64,000 nt of DNA. It comes from Bacteroidaceae bacterium. GTDB lineage: Bacteria > Bacteroidota > Bacteroidia > Bacteroidales > Bacteroidaceae. Position numbers and translations under genes: made by a program. Location: assembly GCA_017933995.1 (NCBI GenBank), contig JAGBKI010000020.1, positions 1 through 64,000 of the forward strand, read 5' to 3'. Shown here piece by piece: positions 24,552 through 33,089 of this stretch. Under the pieces are notes generated by a model. That model saw nothing but the letters and a program-made list of their open reading frames with translations, was not told where the DNA came from and ran no database searches. Numbering within the stretch: position 1 is the stretch's first letter; each line of letters begins with the position of its first letter.

Positions 24552-25055
24552 ATGCAACCCGCCGACTTCGTGAACCGATACCTGCCGATGTGCGCCGACC
24601 TGCGGCGCGCGGCTGTGGTGTTGCTGGGCAACGCAGACGATGCCGACGACGCTGTGCAGGAAGTGATGGCGCGGCTATGGCAGCGGCGGGCGGATTTGGA
24701 GCGGATGGAAAACGCGCGCGGCTACGCCTTCACGACGCTGCGCAACCACTGCCTCAACCGCCTCAAGGCGCGGCGCGAGGAGGTGCCGATTGACGCGGCG
24801 GCGGAGCGCGGCAGTCCCGACGACCTCGCCGCCCAACTGGAGCGGCGCAGCGAACGGCGGCTCGTGGAACAAATCATCGGCACGTTGCCGTCCAAAGCCG
24901 CCCGCGCCATGCGGCTCTACCACTTCGCCCAACTCGACCTCCCCGAAATTGCCGCCCTGACGGGACAGAGCGAAGAAAGCCTGCGCCGCCTGCTCTCGCG
25001 AAGCCGCCTCAAAGTAATTGAAACCTACCGAAAACTAAACCCGCCACAACGATGA
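24552..25055 (+). CDS. ECF-type RNA polymerase sigma-70 factor
   Basis: 167 residues. Region 2 is visible as ADDAVQEVMARLWQRR and RGYAFTTLRNHCLNRLKARR. Region 4 has a helix-turn-helix LPEIAALTGQSEESLRRLLSRSR. It directs RNA polymerase to a specific promoter set, usually envelope or nutrient functions in Bacteroidales. Its last four bases overlap the start of the next gene (ATGA), a TM protein that is a likely cognate anti-sigma factor. Two further same-strand genes encode a secreted protein and an outer-membrane beta-barrel receptor, which suggests one regulated envelope module. Confidence 0.9.
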   Translation: MQPADFVNRYLPMCADLRRAAVVLLGNADDADDAVQEVMARLWQRRADLERMENARGYAFTTLRNHCLNRLKARREEVPIDAAAERGSPDDLAAQLERRSERRLVEQIIGTLPSKAARAMRLYHFAQLDLPEIAALTGQSEESLRRLLSRSRLKVIETYRKLNPPQR

Positions 25056-25711
25056 CACAGCACGATATTTCCCTGTTGAAGCAACGCTTCCTTGACGGCT
25101 CGGCCACACAGGCGGAGTGCCGAAAGTTGGCCGACGCACTGCAAGGAGCACAGACCGAAGACGCCGCCTTGTGGCTCGCTATGTTGCCGCAACAGCACGC
25201 CGACGAACTACCCGCCGACTTCGCCGCCGCCCTCACCGCCCGCATCGAGGCCGAGGAGCAAAAGGCCGCGCGCCCCAAGTCGCTGCGCCTGCTGTTCCGC
25301 CGCCTCGCAGCCGCAGCTGTGGTGGTAGGCATCGCCGTCGTGGGTGTAACGATGTGGTGGGGAAAAGATGAAGTAAAGGAAACCACGATAGCCGCCGTAG
25401 CAACGACCGTTTCACCAGAAATTCCCGCCACGCAGCCCTCAGAGAGTACGCACTTCCAGCCTGCGCCAAAGGCAGTGCGAAGCGCAACTCACCGCCCCAA
25501 GGCCGTTAAGCCCAAGAAGATTAAGCCCACAGAGGCAGCCCGGCAGGCTGCGCTCGCCGAGGCCGACGTCAAGGAGACCGACCCCGCTGTAATGCTCTCC
25601 CCCACCCCGCCCGCTGTGGCCGACATCGCCGCCCGCCTCGAACCCGCCAACGAAACGCGCGACGCCCTGCGCGACCTCGCCCTGAACATCAGCAACCCCT
25701 ACAACGAATAA
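25052..25711 (+). CDS. Putative anti-sigma factor, single-pass membrane protein
   Basis: 219 residues. The N-terminal 75 residues are cytoplasmic and helical (SLLKQRFLDGSATQAECRKL), resembling the sigma-binding segment of anti-sigma proteins in size and position. A transmembrane helix follows (AAAAVVVGIAVVGVTMWW, about residues 90-107). The remaining outside part is Pro/Ala/Lys-rich and looks disordered. Assignment rests on the translational coupling to the ECF sigma gene and this topology, not on a recognised domain signature. Confidence 0.6.
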   Translation: MTQHDISLLKQRFLDGSATQAECRKLADALQGAQTEDAALWLAMLPQQHADELPADFAAALTARIEAEEQKAARPKSLRLLFRRLAAAAVVVGIAVVGVTMWWGKDEVKETTIAAVATTVSPEIPATQPSESTHFQPAPKAVRSATHRPKAVKPKKIKPTEAARQAALAEADVKETDPAVMLSPTPPAVADIAARLEPANETRDALRDLALNISNPYNE

Positions 25712-25721
25712 AAACACGACA

Positions 25722-26954
25722 ATGAAACGCATATTCTTCATCCTCTCGCTCTTGCTCCCGCTCGCCACAATGGCACAGAACGCACAGAAGTTCGTGAGCG
25801 ACCTCTACGAACTCGCCGCCAAAATGGACATCCCGACGGCGCGCTGGCACTTCTCCACCCACGGCGGCGGCGACCGCAGCGACGGCTTCGCCACCCGCCA
25901 CACCGGCAGCAGTTTCTGGCTCGACGTGCACCGCGACTCGCTGGGCGCGGCCAACGAACGGCGCATCCTGAACTTCATCGACAAGCACGCCGACCGCGCC
26001 GTGGAGGCCAGCCGCTGGTACTACCACAGCCAGACACGCGACATCGACAGCATCTCCTACACGCTGCTCTTTATGCCCGACGGCGTGGCCTACACCGACT
26101 CGCTGCGCCGACGCTACGAGCGGCTCTACGGCGCGAGCGCCATCTACAAACTGACCGCGCTCACCCTGACGCTCGACGCAGGCGAACGCTTCGTGCTAAA
26201 CGTTTCGGAACTGGGCCAACTGCCCGCATCGCTGTTGCGCACGGAGTACGAGGCGATGAGCGCACTTTTCACGCAAGCCCTCGACGACGCGACGGGCCAA
26301 GCCGACACGCTCTATTCGCAAGGCGTGCGCGGGCAGTCGTTCGCACACGGTTTCTACAGCGTAATGCCCGCCCACGCCGTGCGCGGCAGGCGCAACGTCT
26401 TCACCGGCGCGGAGGCCACGGCGTGGTTCAGCCGCATCCACGCACTCGCAGGGGAATACTACGAAACGGGCGGCATACGCAACACTAACATCACCGCCGA
26501 CGGCGTTTCCCTCTGCACACGCGCTGGTTCGGACGGCGCGCAAAACACCTTCTTCGGCGCGCACCTGCAAGGCGACACGCTCATCGTGGCCACGCTCCGC
26601 TACGCCGACCCCGCGCTCACGGGCGACCCGCAGTTCCTGCTCGACTGGCAACGTGGCGAGACGGCGTTCCACAACGGCTACCGCCACGACTACGCCGCCT
26701 TGCTGCCCGCCGCCACCGGCGCGGAGCGCGAACACCTACTGCGCGAGCAGGCCGAGGACGAAGCGCGCTGGCAGGCTTGGGCGCGGGAAAACGCCCGCAA
26801 CGGCACACTGCCCAAAATCATCCGCGCCTACGAGGACGCCTTGCAACATGGCTACTTCTTCAACCGCCAGTCCTCCACCTACCGCACCACCCCCGCCCTC
26901 GCGCCCTACTTCCGTGAAGAACTCAAATGGTTGCGCGCCGCGTATATCAATTAA
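25722..26954 (+). CDS. Secreted protein of unknown function in the sigma-factor module
   Basis: 410 residues with a signal peptide (MKRIFFILSLLLPLATMAQ). It begins 10 bases after the putative anti-sigma gene, so it is probably co-transcribed. The mature part is Arg/Asp/Tyr-rich with segments such as ASRWYYHSQTRDIDSISYTL and WQAWARENARNGTLPK. I see no catalytic motif or known domain. A C-terminal helical part follows a beta-rich middle. Its position before an outer-membrane receptor suggests a periplasmic accessory role, which is inference only. Confidence 0.7.
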   Translation: MKRIFFILSLLLPLATMAQNAQKFVSDLYELAAKMDIPTARWHFSTHGGGDRSDGFATRHTGSSFWLDVHRDSLGAANERRILNFIDKHADRAVEASRWYYHSQTRDIDSISYTLLFMPDGVAYTDSLRRRYERLYGASAIYKLTALTLTLDAGERFVLNVSELGQLPASLLRTEYEAMSALFTQALDDATGQADTLYSQGVRGQSFAHGFYSVMPAHAVRGRRNVFTGAEATAWFSRIHALAGEYYETGGIRNTNITADGVSLCTRAGSDGAQNTFFGAHLQGDTLIVATLRYADPALTGDPQFLLDWQRGETAFHNGYRHDYAALLPAATGAEREHLLREQAEDEARWQAWARENARNGTLPKIIRAYEDALQHGYFFNRQSSTYRTTPALAPYFREELKWLRAAYIN

Positions 26955-27095
26955 TAATTAAAAGGTAAAAGTTAATAGTTGAGAGTGGTATAGCCGTATG
27001 AATAGCCGCGCGGGGCAGAATAACAAGGTAAGCCGCGCTTGTCACAACATCCTCCACTTTTAACTTTTACCTTTTCACTTTTCATTAAAAAAGCC
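26955..27095. repeat. Low-complexity inverted pair upstream of the outer-membrane receptor gene
   Basis: AATTAAAAGGTAAAAGTTAA-type sequence at 26954-26985 is roughly complementary to TTAACTTTTACCTTTTCACTT at 27059-27080, around a GC-richer core of about 75 bases. The right arm ends 10 bases before the start codon. Confidence 0.6.
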
Positions 27096-29906
27096 ATGCG
27101 CCACCTGTTCTGTTTGTCGCTGCATCGCAGCGGCCTCCCCCTTTGTGTCCTTATTTTCAGCCTCCATCTCCCGCTCACCGCCCGCGCCACCGTGGTGCTC
27201 GGCACTGTGGTAGACGGCAGTACAAACGAGCCGCTCGGCTACGTCAGCATCAAAGCCCAGAAGCCCTACCGCGACGCCCAAATCAGCGGCACGGTGAACA
27301 TTAGCACCACGACCGACAGCACGGGCTGTTTCACCATCCGCACCGTCGGCACGGGCGGTGGCGGACGGCTCACGATGGAGTTCAACTGCCCGGGCTACCA
27401 CACGCTGCGCCATTCCTGCGTCGTGGCCACCGACGAGTACGGCGACACGGTGCGCCTCGACACGCTGCGAATGCGTCCGTCTGAAACACTGCTGCGCACG
27501 GCAGTAGTCAGGGCGCACGCCCGCCGCTTCGTGATGCGCGGCGACACGGTGGTGTTCAACCCCGCCGCGTTCAACGTCCCCGAGGGCGGGCGCATTGACG
27601 ACCTCATCAGCCAGTTGCCGGGCGTGTCAATGAGCAGCAACGGCGCGCTCACCTGGATGGGTCGCCCGTTGCGCGTGCTCATCAACGGCGAGGACTACCT
27701 CAACGGGCAGACGCAGATGCTCACCGGTGTGCTGCCCGCCGAGATGGTAGACCGCATCAGGGTCTACGACCGGGGCAGCCGCTACCGCGAGCGCACGGGC
27801 AACCACGACGGCGTGGAAGACCACGTGCTCGACCTCGAAATCGCGCCGCGCTGGTTTGAGAAGTGGTACGGCGAAGCCTCCGCCGCCTACCAGCCGTCGT
27901 CGGGCTATGAGGCCGAGACGCAAGCGTTCCGCCTCTCCGACCACAACCCGTGGATGGTCTACGCCAACGCCAACAACCGCAACCACCGCAAGAAGCGCTC
28001 GCCCAATGGCAGGACGTTCCACGAACTCGGCGGCGACGGCAAGGCGCAGACCCTCGCGCTCGACTACGAGCACCGCGCTGACACCACCGCCAGCGAGAAC
28101 TCCGGCCAAAGACTGCGCCGCCGCTACGGTTTCAGCGCCAGTCTGGGGCACGACGACAGCCGCGCCAAAAGCCACACGACGCGCGAGATATGGGGCGCAG
28201 GCAGCGCGCCCGCCACCTCCGTCACGCTCACCGACAACCACCGCTACAGCCACGCCCTGCGACCTGAAGTGGGCGGCAAGTGGCAGTGGGACTTCGACGC
28301 GGAGCGCAGCCTCAGTCTCGCTGCCAGCCTCGCCTACACCCGCTCCGACGACAACAGCGAGACGCGCCAAACCATCGGCACACGCCCCGCCGACGGCCAG
28401 CCGTCCGACCTCGACGTCACCACCCGTTCACGCAACACGCACACTGCCACGGGCAAACAGGCCACGACTACTTTCTATACCGACTATTACCAGTTCCTGC
28501 CGCACGGCTCGTTCGGCCTCTCGCTCAATGCCAACTACAACGACACGCGCCGCGACACCCACACGCGCCGCGCCATCGACTACCTGCACGAAGGCCGCAG
28601 CGACAACCTGCACCAGCGAAGCGAATGGAACGCGCTTGGCGGTGCTCTCTCACTCGGCGCGAACTTTGGCCACAACTTCACCAAGCACTTCAACATCAAC
28701 GCCAACTACACCCTCAACTTCCGCGCCGACCACAGCGACAACGCGCTGGGCACACAGGCTGCCTCGCCTGCTGATGCTTTCACCCCCGACCCCTCCAACA
28801 CCTACCGCTCGCGGCGCACCGAGACCGAAAACGCCCTCTCCCTCAACTCCACCCTGCGCCTGCGCACCGTGACCCTGCGTCCTGCGTTGCGCCTGCCCTT
28901 GCTACACGAGCGGCTCTCCTACCGTCGCGGCACGCTCGACACCACCGCCACGCGCACCGCCCTATTGCCCGCGCCGAGTATCGAACTGCGCTGGAAAGCC
29001 AACAAGCAGACGCAGTGGCGCACCAGCGTTGCCTACACCTCCCAAATGCCCGAACTGCTCAGCACGCTGCGCTACGAAGACACCACCGACCCGCTCAACA
29101 TCACGCTGGGCAACCCCGCCCTGTGTCGCTCCCACACGCTGCGCGCCGACGTGGGGTTTGAGGGCAACTTTCCGCGTCCGCAACTCACGCTCAACGCCAG
29201 CCTCAAGGCCAGCCGCCACATACGCCCCGTCGTCGGTGTGCTGCGCCAGGACACTAACAGCGGCGCGTACACGTCGTGGCAGACCAACGCCCGCAGCGGC
29301 CACTCCCTCACAGCCGCCCTCGAAGCCACCAAGTCGTTCGGCCCTTACTGGATGGCCAAACTCAATGCCTCCGCCACGCGCGACGTGCGCTACGGTTTCC
29401 TCACCGCCTACGACGCTACCGCCACCCCGCCGCAGAACCGCCAGCGCTACTTCCGTTTCAATGCCGCGCCGTCGCTCTCGCTCGACTACGAGTGGCTCCA
29501 CGCCCGCCTCTACAGCGACCTTTCGCTCACCCGCAGCCACGGCCACGCCACCACAGCCGACGTGCGCCTGACCGACCTGCGCCTCGGCACGGAACTGCGC
29601 GCCAACATCGGCAAGTGGGAACTGACCTCAAACTTCTACGACCGCCTGCGCCGGGGCTACGCCTTGCAGTCGCTTAACGGCCACCGCCTGATGTGGTACG
29701 CCAGTGCCTCGCGCCGCATCCTGCGCGGCGGGCGCGGCCGTCTCAAAATCGAGGCCGACGACATCCTGAACCGCGCCACCTACTCCTCCGTCGACGTCAC
29801 GCCCGACGGACGCACCGAGTCGTGGCAACTCCATCCCCACCACTTCGTCCTCGTCACCTTCACCTACAACTTCGACGCCGTGGGCGGCAAGCGCAACGCC
29901 TTCTGA
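27096..29906 (+). CDS. TonB-dependent-receptor-like outer-membrane beta-barrel protein
   Basis: About 936 residues. After a signal peptide (LPLCVLIFSLHLPLTARA) comes a carboxypeptidase-regulatory-like domain (VVLGTVVDGSTNEPLGYVSI, about 30-125), then a plug-like domain (IDDLISQLPGVSM and LRVLINGEDYL, about 150-240). The rest is a long beta-barrel ending in an aromatic-rich strand. This arrangement matches the CarboxypepD_reg/outer membrane beta-barrel family of Bacteroidetes. It probably imports or senses an unknown ligand and is controlled by the upstream sigma/anti-sigma pair. ATG 27096 is chosen since earlier codons lie in repeat DNA. Part of the signal-peptide coding region (27115-27131) shares the word CGCTGCATCGCAGC with intergenic DNA near 55430. 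Confidence 0.8.
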   Translation: MRHLFCLSLHRSGLPLCVLIFSLHLPLTARATVVLGTVVDGSTNEPLGYVSIKAQKPYRDAQISGTVNISTTTDSTGCFTIRTVGTGGGGRLTMEFNCPGYHTLRHSCVVATDEYGDTVRLDTLRMRPSETLLRTAVVRAHARRFVMRGDTVVFNPAAFNVPEGGRIDDLISQLPGVSMSSNGALTWMGRPLRVLINGEDYLNGQTQMLTGVLPAEMVDRIRVYDRGSRYRERTGNHDGVEDHVLDLEIAPRWFEKWYGEASAAYQPSSGYEAETQAFRLSDHNPWMVYANANNRNHRKKRSPNGRTFHELGGDGKAQTLALDYEHRADTTASENSGQRLRRRYGFSASLGHDDSRAKSHTTREIWGAGSAPATSVTLTDNHRYSHALRPEVGGKWQWDFDAERSLSLAASLAYTRSDDNSETRQTIGTRPADGQPSDLDVTTRSRNTHTATGKQATTTFYTDYYQFLPHGSFGLSLNANYNDTRRDTHTRRAIDYLHEGRSDNLHQRSEWNALGGALSLGANFGHNFTKHFNINANYTLNFRADHSDNALGTQAASPADAFTPDPSNTYRSRRTETENALSLNSTLRLRTVTLRPALRLPLLHERLSYRRGTLDTTATRTALLPAPSIELRWKANKQTQWRTSVAYTSQMPELLSTLRYEDTTDPLNITLGNPALCRSHTLRADVGFEGNFPRPQLTLNASLKASRHIRPVVGVLRQDTNSGAYTSWQTNARSGHSLTAALEATKSFGPYWMAKLNASATRDVRYGFLTAYDATATPPQNRQRYFRFNAAPSLSLDYEWLHARLYSDLSLTRSHGHATTADVRLTDLRLGTELRANIGKWELTSNFYDRLRRGYALQSLNGHRLMWYASASRRILRGGRGRLKIEADDILNRATYSSVDVTPDGRTESWQLHPHHFVLVTFTYNFDAVGGKRNAF

Positions 29907-30015
29907 AAACGCCAAGCGACGCCCTCAGCCCTGCCCCCGTCTGCATTTCATACCGAAAACCGCCCTTTTCGTCACGCATAGCGCCCCGCCACTTGCCATC
30001 ACCTGCCCCGGCCGC

Positions 30016-30080
30016 TACTTTTGCACCGTGATTCACATCCGCCGCGCCCCGATCCGGCCATGTGAACCTACGGTGCAAAA
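30016..30080 (+). promoter_or_regulatory. Promoter overlapped by a long inverted repeat
   Basis: TACTTTTG (30016-30023) matches TAnnTTTG, with TTGC about 19 bases upstream. The arms TTTTGCACCGT (30019-30029) and ACGGTGCAAAA (30070-30080) are perfectly complementary, with inner TTCACAT/ATGTGAA also pairing. The left arm covers the -7 box. The start codon of the next gene is 20 bases after the right arm, so the hairpin would lie in the leader RNA. Confidence 0.6.
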
Positions 30081-30100
30081 CTTTTAATTCTACCATAACA

Positions 30101-30949
30101 ATGAAAACCAACTCCTTGATGTTTGCCATGGCTCTGCTCGCCATTGCATTCAGTGCCAACTCCGCGAAGGCCGACAGTGCTTCGGCCATTGACACCGCCG
30201 CCACCTGCGCCGCCGTGCGCGCCGCGCTGCAAACCCGTATGGCCGAGGCCGAAAACGCCCTCCAAGCGCTTATGCACGCCCCGGTCCCACAGGAGGACGA
30301 AACCCGCTACGCGCCGCTGCTGGAGGACATCTGCCACTACGCGCTCACCTATTACGGAGACGAATGCTTCTCTATCGGTTCAGATGTGTTCATGCGGGAA
30401 GCGCAGGAAATACTTTTGGAAAGTTACCAGTGGCTCATCATGGCCGACTACGACGAACTCCTGCCCGTCCTGCCCGAAGACCAGCAGGCCGACTACGCCG
30501 CCGATTTGAAGAAATTGACCAAGGGGCTGTCCCAGAAAGTCGCTCCGTTCGACCTCAGAGCCGACGGGCTGACCGCCCAGCAGCAAAAGGTGGCCGAGGC
30601 CAAGAACGATTTAGCCCCCTACCTGCGCGAGGACGTCTACCATTACTTTGAAGCCCAAACGATGAACTACGCTAAAGATGTGGCATACGATGGCGACACG
30701 CTCACGGTGTGTTTCTTCCCGTCTATGAGCGGCAACTGGGAACGCTTCTTCTATGACAATCCCAGCGAAACCTACCCCTACTTCTACGAAGTGCTTATCA
30801 AACTCCGCGCAGAAGCCGCCTTGTGGGCCACACTGCCCGACGAGCAGTTGCTGCAAGCCGTGGAAAAAGAAATCAACCCGTTCTTTGAGCAATACCTGCC
30901 CGAAACGACCCAAGCCTGGTGGGGCGGCAAGTTCAAGCAGAAACCATAG
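30101..30949 (+). CDS. Secreted protein of unknown function
   Basis: 282 residues with a signal peptide (MKTNSLMFAMALLAIAFSANSAKA). The mature part is mostly helical and acidic (LPEDQQADYAADLKKLTKG), with a central beta region (DVAYDGDTLTVCFFPSMSGN) and a Trp/Lys-rich end. No known domain is recognised. It has its own promoter with an unusual inverted repeat, so it is probably expressed separately from the receptor gene upstream. A hairpin that may terminate transcription follows at 31031-31064. Confidence 0.7.
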   Translation: MKTNSLMFAMALLAIAFSANSAKADSASAIDTAATCAAVRAALQTRMAEAENALQALMHAPVPQEDETRYAPLLEDICHYALTYYGDECFSIGSDVFMREAQEILLESYQWLIMADYDELLPVLPEDQQADYAADLKKLTKGLSQKVAPFDLRADGLTAQQQKVAEAKNDLAPYLREDVYHYFEAQTMNYAKDVAYDGDTLTVCFFPSMSGNWERFFYDNPSETYPYFYEVLIKLRAEAALWATLPDEQLLQAVEKEINPFFEQYLPETTQAWWGGKFKQKP

Positions 30950-31030
30950 TCGCTGGAACAAGTGCGCCCCTTCCCCACCCCATACGCCCTCAATCTATAC
31001 AGCCAATAAGCCGTAACCTCCCCCAGCCTC

Positions 31031-31064
31031 AGACGGCGGAAGCACCCGTGTGCCTCCGCCGTCT
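31031..31064. terminator. Hairpin after the secreted unknown gene
   Basis: Arms AGACGGCGGAAGCAC and GTGCCTCCGCCGTCT pair with one bulge/mismatch around a 4-base loop, 80 bases after the stop. No T-run follows, so termination is plausible but not certain. Confidence 0.5.
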
Positions 31065-31116
31065 GCCGTATGCGCCGACCCCAAAACTGAACCCACACTA
31101 AAGCCACGCGAACCCG

Positions 31117-31260
31117 CACAAAAACTTTCTACAGCGGACTAAATCTGCAAATTAAGCCTTAATTTCTACAAACTTAGGCTTAATTTTGCCAAACTTAGGC
31201 TTAGTTTTTACAATTTAAGGCTTAATTTGCAGGTTTAGTCCGCTGTAGAAAGTTTTTGTG
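31117..31260. repeat. MITE-like family C element with 27-bp perfect terminal inverted repeats
   Basis: Bases 31117-31143 and 31234-31260 are perfect reverse complements (core CTACAGCGGACTAAA). The pairing extends inward through CTGCAAATTAAGCC. The interior holds four units related to CTTAGGCTTAATTTG, as in the copies at 16241 and 48678. No open frame of note is present. It lies in the 460-base gap before the fucosidase gene. Confidence 0.9.
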
Positions 31261-31346
31261 TGCTTCCAGAGCAAAATAACTCCGCTTCAAAAACGAGAAT
31301 TGGGCGAAAAAAACGGCGCGAAGTTGGCATATCGGCACGAATTGCC

Positions 31347-31354
31347 TAACTTTG
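31347..31354 (+). promoter_or_regulatory. -7 box for the fucosidase gene
   Basis: TAACTTTG matches TAnnTTTG, with a TTGG -33-like word at 31324 (19-base spacing). The start codon at 31412 lies 57 bases downstream. Confidence 0.7.
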
Positions 31355-31411
31355 CGGCAATTAGCCGCACACACAGCGGCAGCGTATATACCCAACCTTC
31401 ATTTATATCCA

Positions 31412-32899
31412 ATGAAAAAGCACTACCTATCCTTGGTTTGCGCGGCGTTGCTGGGGCTCCCCCTGGCCGTGTCGGCACAAGGAAGTTTCGGCCTTGTGGA
31501 GCAGACGCTACCCAACCCGACGAACGAGCCGCGCGAGGTGTTCCCCGTGCCCTCCGAGCGGCAGATGAAGTGGCAGGAGACGGAGTTCTACGCCTTCTTC
31601 CACTACGGCATGAACACCTACACCGGCCTGGAGTGGGGCAACGGCGACGAAGCGGTGAACACCTTCGCGCCCACCGCCCAGCCCGATCCCGAGCAGTGGT
31701 TGCGCCTGTGCAAGGCGGCTGAGATGAAAGGCGGCATCGCCGTGGTGAAACACCACGACGGTTTCTGCCTGTGGCCCACCGAGACCACCGACCACCATTG
31801 CCAGAACTCCTCGAACGCTTTCGCGCGCCAGACCAACATTCCCCGCGACTTCGCGGCGGCGGCAAAGAAACTCGGCATGAAGTACGGCTTCTACGTGTCG
31901 CCTTGGGACCGCAACAGCGCATACTACGGCACCGACCGCTACGTGACCGACGTTTTCCTGCGCCAGTGTTTCGAACTTTCGCAGTACGGCACCGACCAAT
32001 TTGAGATGTGGTTCGACGGTGCCAACGGCGGCAGCGGCTACTACGGCGGCGCCAACACCACGCGTTCCATTGACGCCAGCTACTACTACGACATTCCCAA
32101 CCTGCGCGACAGCGTACACCGCGTCTGCCCCGACATCATCCTGTGGGGCGTGGGTGGCGAAGCCCGCTGGTGCGGCACGGAGAGCGGCTACACCAACGAG
32201 ACCACCTGGTCGATGGGTAGCGGCCTGAGCGGCAGCGAAACGGAATGGAAGTGGATGCCCAGCGAGAGCGACGCTAAGGCCACCAGTGCCGGTTGGTTCT
32301 ACCACGACGGCGAGACCACCAAGGACAGCGAGACGCTCTTCAAGATGTACCTGGAGACCGTGGGCCGTAACGCCACGCTCATCCTCAACTTCCCGCCCAA
32401 CAAGGCCGGCCGCCTCACCGACGCCGACAGCACGCAGCTCTACGCCCTGGGCGAGAAACTGCGCACCCGTTTCGGCACCGACCTGGCCAAGACGGCCACC
32501 ATCCGCGCCACGCAGACGCGCAGTGGCGGCGCATACAATGTGACAAACCTCGTGGACGGCGACAAGAACACCTATTGGGCCACCGACGACGGCCAGACCA
32601 GTGCCGCCATCACGCTCACCTGGGACGAGCCGCAGACCGTGCGCTACGTCATGTTGCAGGAGTTCATCCGCAAGGGACAGCGCATCAAGAGCTTCACCAT
32701 CGAGACCACCGAGGACGGCACGTCGTGGACACAGCGTGCCTCGAACATCCAGACGACCACCGTGGGCTACAAGCGTATCATTCCGTTGAACGGCAGCACT
32801 TCCGCCAGTTACGGCGCCGGCTACCAGGTGCGCGGCCTCCGCATCCGCATCACCGACAGCCGCGCCTGCCCGCTGCTGCATACGCTGAGTGTATTCTGA
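31412..32899 (+). CDS. GH29 alpha-L-fucosidase with C-terminal discoidin (F5/8 type C) domain
   Basis: 495 residues with a signal peptide ending VSAQ. The catalytic barrel (about 40-375) shows family GH29 features: FYAFFHYGMNTYTGLEWG near the N-terminus, VVKHHDGFCLWPT, KYGFYVSPWDRNS, and FEMWFDGANGG containing the nucleophile Asp. A discoidin-like carbohydrate-binding domain follows (about 380-495; NLVDGDKNTYWATDDG). It removes terminal fucose; the architecture resembles the alpha-1,3/1,4-active branch of GH29. It is probably periplasmic or surface exposed. ATG 31412 is chosen because it starts the signal peptide and follows the promoter. It is a functional neighbour of the GH16 gene downstream. 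Confidence 0.92.
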   Translation: MKKHYLSLVCAALLGLPLAVSAQGSFGLVEQTLPNPTNEPREVFPVPSERQMKWQETEFYAFFHYGMNTYTGLEWGNGDEAVNTFAPTAQPDPEQWLRLCKAAEMKGGIAVVKHHDGFCLWPTETTDHHCQNSSNAFARQTNIPRDFAAAAKKLGMKYGFYVSPWDRNSAYYGTDRYVTDVFLRQCFELSQYGTDQFEMWFDGANGGSGYYGGANTTRSIDASYYYDIPNLRDSVHRVCPDIILWGVGGEARWCGTESGYTNETTWSMGSGLSGSETEWKWMPSESDAKATSAGWFYHDGETTKDSETLFKMYLETVGRNATLILNFPPNKAGRLTDADSTQLYALGEKLRTRFGTDLAKTATIRATQTRSGGAYNVTNLVDGDKNTYWATDDGQTSAAITLTWDEPQTVRYVMLQEFIRKGQRIKSFTIETTEDGTSWTQRASNIQTTTVGYKRIIPLNGSTSASYGAGYQVRGLRIRITDSRACPLLHTLSVF

Positions 32900-32900
32900 T

Positions 32901-33075
32901 AAAAGGTTTAACAAGGAAGAAAGGTTTAACAAGGAAGAAAGGTTTAATAAGGTTTAACAAGGTTTAATCCATACGGAACGAACCAGCACCTGTTTCAAAC
33001 GCGGCCAATCGCCGGACGGATTAAACTTCTTAAACCTCTTAAACTTCTTAAACCTCCTAAACTCCTTAAACTTTA
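32901..33075. repeat. Low-complexity inverted pair between the GH29 and GH16 genes
   Basis: Tandem words of the type AAGGTTTAACAAGGAAGAAA (32903-32967) are complementary in character to CTTCTTAAACCTCTTAAACT (33022-33075). About 55 bases of different sequence lie between. The right array ends 15 bases before the GH16 start codon. Confidence 0.75.
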
Positions 33076-33089
33076 ATCTTAGACAAGCA

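Noticed and set aside
27856..28872. Long Thr/Ala/Pro/Arg-rich frame inside the outer-membrane receptor gene
   Set aside because: Its biased composition is that of a shadow frame in GC-rich DNA, and the overlapping frame has clear receptor domains.
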